Notes under the pieces: model-generated
Seen by the model: the letters and a program-made list of their open reading frames with translations, nothing else
What the model was told of the DNA's origin: nothing
Database searches by the model: none
Program-made: the position numbers and the translations under genes
Source: Candidatus Desulfosporosinus nitrosoreducens
Lineage (GTDB): Bacteria > Bacillota > Desulfitobacteriia > Desulfitobacteriales > Desulfitobacteriaceae
Direction: 5' to 3'
Length of the DNA: 64,000 bases
Assembly: GCF_030954495.1 (NCBI RefSeq)
Contig: NZ_JAVHUW010000059.1
Location: 1 to 64,000, forward strand
Part shown: positions 63,696 to 64,000 of the stretch, piece by piece
Layout of the letters: the number at the start of each line of letters is the position of its first letter
Numbering within the stretch: position 1 is the stretch's first letter

Positions 63696-63875
63696 CTACT
63701 GAACCTTTGTACGATATATGTATAGGACTCCAACTAAGTTATCGACCTCACGATGCATAAGTCCTCCTCTAAATAGGGTTTCTAAACCAACCCCCTTTTT
63801 CCCAGTAGGCGACCAAAATCTTACCATTTTTCCGCCCAATATCCCAATCAGAATCTGAGCAATCCTAACAAGCAT
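63696..63875 (-). CDS. Possible small protein, 59 residues
   Basis: ATG 63875 follows GAGGAGAAGG at good spacing. The frame encodes a hydrophobic N-terminal segment (VRIAQILIGILGG), then a basic stretch. I recognise no family; it may be a real small membrane-associated protein or part of an eroded mobile element. It lies just inside an inverted repeat. Confidence 0.3.
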   Translation of the reverse strand: MLVRIAQILIGILGGKMVRFWSPTGKKGVGLETLFRGGLMHREVDNLVGVLYIYRTKVQ

Positions 63876-63890
63876 GGGAGCCTTCTCCTC

Positions 63891-63936
63891 GGCTTGTCCC
63901 AAAAATTTTAAGTGCGTAAGATTTTTGGGACAAGCC
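63891..63936. repeat. Perfect 16-bp inverted repeat, IS-end-like
   Basis: GGCTTGTCCCAAAAAT and its exact complement are separated by 14 nt. The GGCTTGTCCCAAAA sequence resembles termini of IS1182-like elements; it could also be a terminator. The element itself is not seen in the window. Confidence 0.55.
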
Positions 63937-64000
63937 CGGCCGGATCTTAACTATTTGACCTTCATGTGCATGGTTTTTGTGCCAGAGTTGTTTTTCATAT

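Noticed and set aside
62729..64000. Intact insertion sequence or prophage at the right end
   Set aside because: Only a C-terminal transposase remnant with a stop and a frameshift is visible, plus one isolated inverted repeat; no integrase or structural phage genes.
1..64000. CRISPR arrays, rRNA or tRNA genes
   Set aside because: No regularly spaced repeats and no recognisable rRNA or tRNA segments were seen when reading both strands.

Overview
The window looks like a chromosomal segment from an anaerobic, spore-forming, low- to mid-GC Firmicute, most consistent with the Desulfosporosinus/Desulfitobacterium group. Supporting signs are strong AGGAGG ribosome sites with many GTG/TTG starts, a T-box, a purine riboswitch, a spore-lytic-type LysM/GH18 protein, a small siroheme reductase, a lactate permease, a corrinoid-activation (RACo-like) protein and one probable selenoprotein. 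The assignment is inferred from gene content, not from a marker gene. No rRNA, tRNA, CRISPR array or intact prophage was seen.

Region 1-11 kb is a galactose module: a lipoprotein/ATPase/permease importer (mglBAC, + strand) converges on a Leloir operon (galT-galK-galE, then an M24 pseudo-peptidase and a ROK regulator, - strand). Region 11-18.5 kb holds an SleL/YaaH-type wall hydrolase and a signalling group: chemotaxis receptor, degenerate EAL-HDOD protein, Cys-rich PAS sensor kinase with its response regulator, and a MazG-like protein. Region 18.6-22.5 kb is a three-subunit molybdenum hydroxylase operon behind a purine riboswitch with promoter and terminator, followed by an SdpI/SdpR pair. 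Region 23.9-33.5 kb is a mixed set: MarR regulator, a soluble MCP-Cache protein behind a terminator, RACo-like protein, NRDE protein, double GNAT, lactate permease and a UroD-like methyltransferase.

Region 33.9-36 kb contains a small sulfite/nitrite reductase next to a DsbA/FrnE-type protein whose first active-site Cys codon is TGA. The conserved frame around it argues for selenocysteine. Region 36-46 kb holds aspartate 4-decarboxylase, an MFS transporter, a T-box-controlled DAHP synthase/chorismate mutase, an SGNH hydrolase, a channel-like protein, an ABC exporter and a SanA-like protein.

From about 46.1 kb to the end the DNA is visibly more AT-rich, and nearly all genes lie on the - strand. 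The region carries three complete pairs of aconitase/isopropylmalate-dehydratase-type subunits, three SAM methyltransferases, two radical SAM proteins, an alpha/beta hydrolase, a YrdC/Sua5-domain protein, an MFS exporter, a private metK and a LysR regulator. No leuA- or leuB-like partner is present. I read this as an uncharacterised biosynthetic island, probably acquired horizontally, making a small carboxylate-derived methylated compound. A truncated elbB fragment and a decayed IS4-type transposase support its mobile history. This cluster and the selenoprotein are the most noteworthy contents.
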